Shown: piece after piece, positions 5,793 through 8,911 of the stretch
How positions within the stretch are numbered: the stretch's first letter is position 1
How the letters are laid out: each line of letters opens with the position of its first letter
Assembly: GCA_946479185.1 (NCBI GenBank)
Contig: CAMLFF010000118.1
Span: 1-8,911 of the forward strand
From: an uncultured Sphingobium sp.
Lineage (GTDB): Bacteria; Pseudomonadota; Alphaproteobacteria; Sphingomonadales; Sphingomonadaceae
Direction: 5' to 3'
Length of the DNA stretch: 8,911 nucleotides
Program-made: the position numbers and the translations under genes
The notes under the pieces: model-generated
Seen by the model: the letters and a program-made list of their open reading frames with translations, nothing else
The model's database searches: none
Told to the model about the DNA's origin: nothing

Positions 5793-8216
5793 ATGCGACT
5801 ATTCCGTGCGCTGTTGGTGATCGGCGCGACCGTTGCCGCGCCTTCCGCAGCCCATGCAGGCTGGATGGAGGCCGATAAAGACCCACTCGACCTCGTTTGG
5901 ATCACCATAGCAGCGATCTTCGTCGCCCTGATGCGCCTTGGCTTTCTGTTCTTGGAAGCCGGGATGGTCCGCTCCAAGAACAGCATCAATGTCGCGATGA
6001 AGAATTTCGCGGACTTCATCGTGGCTGGCCTGTGCTTTTCGCTCCTCGGCTTTGCAATCATGTTTGGCGCGAGCCAATCTGGCCTTATCGGCTGGACGAG
6101 CGATTTCGCGCTGGCAAGCTTCACCGGCTCAGGCGTGATTGCCTTCTTCTTCTTTCAGGTCATGTTCTGCGGCACGGCGGCGACGATCGTCTCCGGCGCG
6201 GTGGCCGAGCGCATGCGCTTTAGCGCCTATCTGCTGTTCACGGCCTTGCTGGCCGGGCTGGTCTATCCGATTGCTGGCCACTGGATCTGGGGCGGTCTGC
6301 TCACCGATACCGGGCCGGGCTGGCTGGAAGCGCTGGGCTTCGTCGATTTTGCAGGCTCGACCGTCGTGCATGTCGTTGGCGGCGTCGCCTCGCTTGCGGT
6401 GGTGATGGCTGTCGGCCCGCGCATCGGCAAGTTCACGGCTGATGGCGAACCTGTCCGCATCCAGGGCCACAGCCCCGTGCTGACGGCATCGGGCGCGCTG
6501 CTGCTGTGGGTCGGCTGGTTTGGCTTCAATGCTGGCGGCACCGTTCCAGGCACAGCGGTGTTCGAGCAGGCGCTGCTCAATACGCTGCTTGCGGGCGGCG
6601 CTGGAGGCCTGTTTGGGTTGCTGATGGGTCGGCGTATCGATGGCTATTATGTATATGAGCGCGCGACGAATGGCGTGATCGCGGGGCTGGTGGGCGTAAC
6701 GGCTGGCTGCGCAACCTCGACATCCCTTGGCGCGCTGGCGACCGGCATTGTTGCTGCTGGCTGCGCAATGGTCGCGCAACATTTAATGGAGCATCGCCTC
6801 AAACTGGATGATGCCGTGGGCGCCGTGCCCGTGCATGCCGTGGGCGGCGCGGTCGGCACGCTTTGCGTTCCCTTCGCGGCAGCGCCCGGCACGATGGCGA
6901 ATGGCTTATTGACGCAGGCAGGCGTGCAACTGCTTGGAGTGGTCTGCGTGGGTGGCTTCACATTCCTGTGCTGCTATTCGGCGTGCCGCCTGTGGAGGCG
7001 GTTCAACCTGCTGCGCATCAGCCCGCAGGAGGAAATGGCGGGGCTGAACGAATCCGAACATCGCACAAGGCTGGGCGCCGCGGATTTGCAGGCGGTGCTC
7101 ATGCAGCTTGTCAACGGTCAGGGTGGGCTTGATAGCCGCGTTTCGACCGATGCAGGCGCGGAGAGCGAAGATCTGGCGCTTGCCTTCAATGCGCTGCTGG
7201 AGAAGCTGGAGGTGGAGCAGAAGATGCTCAACGAAAAGCTGATGACCACCCACGCCAAGGCCGAGCTTGAGTTTACCCGGCGTGAGCGTGCCGAAATCGA
7301 GCGTGCCATCACCGAGGAGCAGCGCCTGCGCCATGACGCCCGCGAGGCTGGCCGCCGCGCGCAGCAGCTCGAAACGGTGCTCGCCTCATTCGATGAGACG
7401 ATTGCGCGCGCGGTCGAGACGGTTCTTCAGGCCTCGAGCGCACTCAACAGCACGGCAGATGCGCTCTCATCCGAGGCGGAGAATACAGATCACCGCGCCC
7501 TTGCCGCGTCCGACAATGCGAAGGAAGCGCTTGACCGGTCGATGGCCGTGGCCAGCGCGACCGAGCAAATGTCCATGAGCGTGCGCGAGATCGCAGGGCA
7601 AATGGACCTGATGCGCCGGGTCGCCGTGGAAACCGCCGAGACTGGCAAGAATGGCATGAGACTGTTCACCTCCCTCAATGAGAGCGCCGCGCAGATTTCC
7701 CAAATTGTGGACTTCATCCAGACGATGGCGAAGCAGACCAATTTGCTGGCGCTCAATGCGGGCATCGAGGCTGCACGCGCGGGCGATGCAGGCGTGGGCT
7801 TCGGCGTCGTCGCATCCGAAGTGAAGGGCCTGGCACATCAGACCAGCGAGGCCGCGGGCAACATCATGAAATGGATTGGCGATGTGACGCGCGCCATCAA
7901 TGAGGCGATGGCCGCGATGACCAGCATTGCCGGTGCTGTTGAGAAGACCGAGACGGCGACAGTGTCGGTTGCTTCCATCGTTTCACAACAGGCCGACGCG
8001 ACGCATGAGATCAGCCTGCATGCCTCGCGTGCGGCGCGCGTGTCGATGGATTTCAACGGACAGATGAATGACCTCTCCGTCACGACCCGCTCGACGCGCA
8101 TTTCCGCCGATGATGTGCGTCAGGCCTCTGCACGGCTGAGCGAGATGGCGCGCAATCTGAGTGACTCGCTCGCGACGGAATTCAGCCAGTTCAAGAAGCG
8201 CGTGGGCGATATCTAG
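5793..8216 (+). CDS. Ammonium transporter (Amt) fused to methyl-accepting chemotaxis signalling domain
   Basis: 807 aa inner-membrane protein with two complete modules. Residues 1-22 look like a signal peptide, as in AmtB. Residues about 30-405 form the 11-helix Amt channel: [14 protein letters not shown] near the start, and the family signature DFAGSTVVH (185-193). By alignment by eye to E. coli AmtB, the Phe gate is F125/F245, twin histidines H193/H348, with W166, D185 and W242. The usual S1-site Ser is Gly (G249). [15 protein letters not shown] (409-423) is the Amt C-terminal tail. Residues 427-475 resemble HAMP (LDSRV, then [13 protein letters not shown]). A long coiled coil follows, then an MCP domain (about 540-795) with the hairpin tip [17 protein letters not shown] (648-664), which contacts CheA and CheW in known receptors. 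A partial methylation-type site is ASATEQ (587-592); no CheR-tether pentapeptide is present. Likely role: ammonium sensing coupled to a chemosensory kinase, transport retained or not. Annotation as a plain Amt or plain MCP would miss half of it. Confidence 0.93.
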   Translation: MRLFRALLVIGATVAAPSAAHAGWMEADKDPLDLVWITIAAIFVALMRLGFLFLEAGMVRSKNSINVAMKNFADFIVAGLCFSLLGFAIMFGASQSGLIGWTSDFALASFTGSGVIAFFFFQVMFCGTAATIVSGAVAERMRFSAYLLFTALLAGLVYPIAGHWIWGGLLTDTGPGWLEALGFVDFAGSTVVHVVGGVASLAVVMAVGPRIGKFTADGEPVRIQGHSPVLTASGALLLWVGWFGFNAGGTVPGTAVFEQALLNTLLAGGAGGLFGLLMGRRIDGYYVYERATNGVIAGLVGVTAGCATSTSLGALATGIVAAGCAMVAQHLMEHRLKLDDAVGAVPVHAVGGAVGTLCVPFAAAPGTMANGLLTQAGVQLLGVVCVGGFTFLCCYSACRLWRRFNLLRISPQEEMAGLNESEHRTRLGAADLQAVLMQLVNGQGGLDSRVSTDAGAESEDLALAFNALLEKLEVEQKMLNEKLMTTHAKAELEFTRRERAEIERAITEEQRLRHDAREAGRRAQQLETVLASFDETIARAVETVLQASSALNSTADALSSEAENTDHRALAASDNAKEALDRSMAVASATEQMSMSVREIAGQMDLMRRVAVETAETGKNGMRLFTSLNESAAQISQIVDFIQTMAKQTNLLALNAGIEAARAGDAGVGFGVVASEVKGLAHQTSEAAGNIMKWIGDVTRAINEAMAAMTSIAGAVEKTETATVSVASIVSQQADATHEISLHASRAARVSMDFNGQMNDLSVTTRSTRISADDVRQASARLSEMARNLSDSLATEFSQFKKRVGDI

Positions 8217-8896
8217 CGCACGTTCAGCCCCAGCTCGCCGAGCAATTGCCCGGCCTGCTCGCGCGAGATGGTCGCGCCGCGAAACAGATTGGCATCCATC
8301 AGCCGCAAGCCGCCAATGTCCGCGCCGCGCAGATCCGCGCCCTCGAAGCGCGAACCCGTCATCACTGCATCGCGCAGACTGCACTCTTCGAAGGTCACGG
8401 CGCGGAAATCACATTTGCGCAAGTCTGCCTGCGCAAAGTCGATCTTGCTGAGCGTCTGCTTGCGGAAGGAGAAGCCGGGCAGCTTGGCGTGGATGAGCAG
8501 GCATTCCTCAAAGCGCAGCTCCAGTGTCTTGGCATCCGACAAATCCGCGCCGGTCAACTTGCAGCGCGTGAAGCTTGCCCCCGCCAGCGACGTGCGGCGG
8601 AGGATGCAATTGTTGAAATCGCTGGCGGTGATGGTCGCATCGCTCAGATCAGCGCCGGTAAATTGCGCGAAGGCGGCGCGGCAGGACGACCAGACCGTCC
8701 CCTCCAGCCTGGCACCGGTGACATCGGCATGGCGGAAATTGCAGCGTTCGAACGTCCAGCGGGTGAGATCGAGCCCGACGAGATGGGCCTCCTCCAGATC
8801 GCAATCGACGAGGCGGCTTGGCGACGGCAGGTGCTCGACATCTGCACGGCTGAGCACCTGATCGCGAACCGCGCGGTCGGAGAAAAGATCATCCAT
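8213..8896 (-). CDS. Pentapeptide-repeat protein, Qnr-like C-terminus
   Basis: 227 aa, no signal peptide or membrane segment, so cytoplasmic. From about residue 30 to 205 nearly every fifth residue is Leu, Phe or a similar hydrophobic preceded by A, C or a small residue ([38 protein letters not shown]). This is the A(D/N)LXX pattern of the right-handed quadrilateral beta-helix. After the repeats, [18 protein letters not shown] is a short amphipathic helix laid out like the C-terminal dimer helix of Qnr and McbG proteins, and the length is close to Qnr (about 218 aa). Qnr-type proteins mimic DNA and protect gyrase; whether this one does is inference, since most pentapeptide proteins have no known role. 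The ATG at 8896 lacks a clear ribosome site in the 15 visible bases upstream, so it may be translationally coupled to a gene beyond the edge, or start further up. Its TAG stop overlaps that of the Amt-MCP gene. Confidence 0.85.
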   Translation of the reverse strand: MDDLFSDRAVRDQVLSRADVEHLPSPSRLVDCDLEEAHLVGLDLTRWTFERCNFRHADVTGARLEGTVWSSCRAAFAQFTGADLSDATITASDFNNCILRRTSLAGASFTRCKLTGADLSDAKTLELRFEECLLIHAKLPGFSFRKQTLSKIDFAQADLRKCDFRAVTFEECSLRDAVMTGSRFEGADLRGADIGGLRLMDANLFRGATISREQAGQLLGELGLNVR

Positions 8897-8911
8897 CGCG
8901 ACGTGGTAGCG

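Noticed and set aside
6129..6782. Open frame of 217 codons on the minus strand inside the Amt module
   Set aside because: Reverse-strand shadow of conserved Amt coding sequence; Arg/His/Gln-rich with no motif.
5793..8216. Split of the Amt and MCP parts into two genes
   Set aside because: The frame is continuous with no stop, no ribosome site or second start at the junction, and the Amt tail runs into a HAMP-like connector as in other signalling fusions.

Overview
The window looks like chromosomal DNA of a GC-rich alphaproteobacterium, most probably a member of the Sphingomonadales. The grounds are the codon usage, a very large TonB-dependent receptor of the sphingomonad/caulobacter type (IVITGSRI-like N-terminus, LDGRR and ITGGASATYGADAVGGVVNF plug motifs, C-terminal Phe), and small secreted proteins of a style common in that order. 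This placement is inferred from protein style, not from a marker gene. No tRNA, rRNA, CRISPR array, insertion sequence or phage gene is visible.

Layout, left to right. (1) hemW, a radical-SAM heme chaperone, on the + strand, with its start codon two bases into the window. (2) An exported two-domain protein of unknown function, + strand, 75 bp after hemW. (3) A 60-bp convergent gap with a good rho-independent terminator serving the minus-strand gene. (4) A 1069-residue TonB-dependent outer-membrane receptor on the minus strand. (5) A divergent control region of about 380 bp, carrying several inverted repeats and NtrC-like half-sites. (6) An 807-residue protein on the + strand that joins a complete Amt-type ammonium channel to a cytoplasmic methyl-accepting chemotaxis (MCP) signalling domain. 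(7) A pentapeptide-repeat protein with a Qnr-like C-terminus on the minus strand, convergent with the Amt-MCP gene and sharing one CTAG as the stop codon of both.

The most interesting item is the Amt-MCP fusion. The Amt half keeps the pore landmarks: the Phe gate, the twin histidines, and the Asp and Trp of the ammonium-recruitment region. It has Gly where the usual S1-site Ser would be. The MCP half keeps the hairpin tip that binds CheA and CheW. Read together, this is a candidate ammonium receptor that would report ammonium binding or passage directly to a chemosensory kinase, in place of the histidine kinase or diguanylate cyclase outputs known from other Amt fusions. No che or flagellar genes lie in the window, so the partner array would be encoded elsewhere.

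The divergent receptor and Amt-MCP genes share one control region, which raises the possibility of joint control by nutrient status. This is inference. The remaining genes look like ordinary housekeeping or envelope genes.
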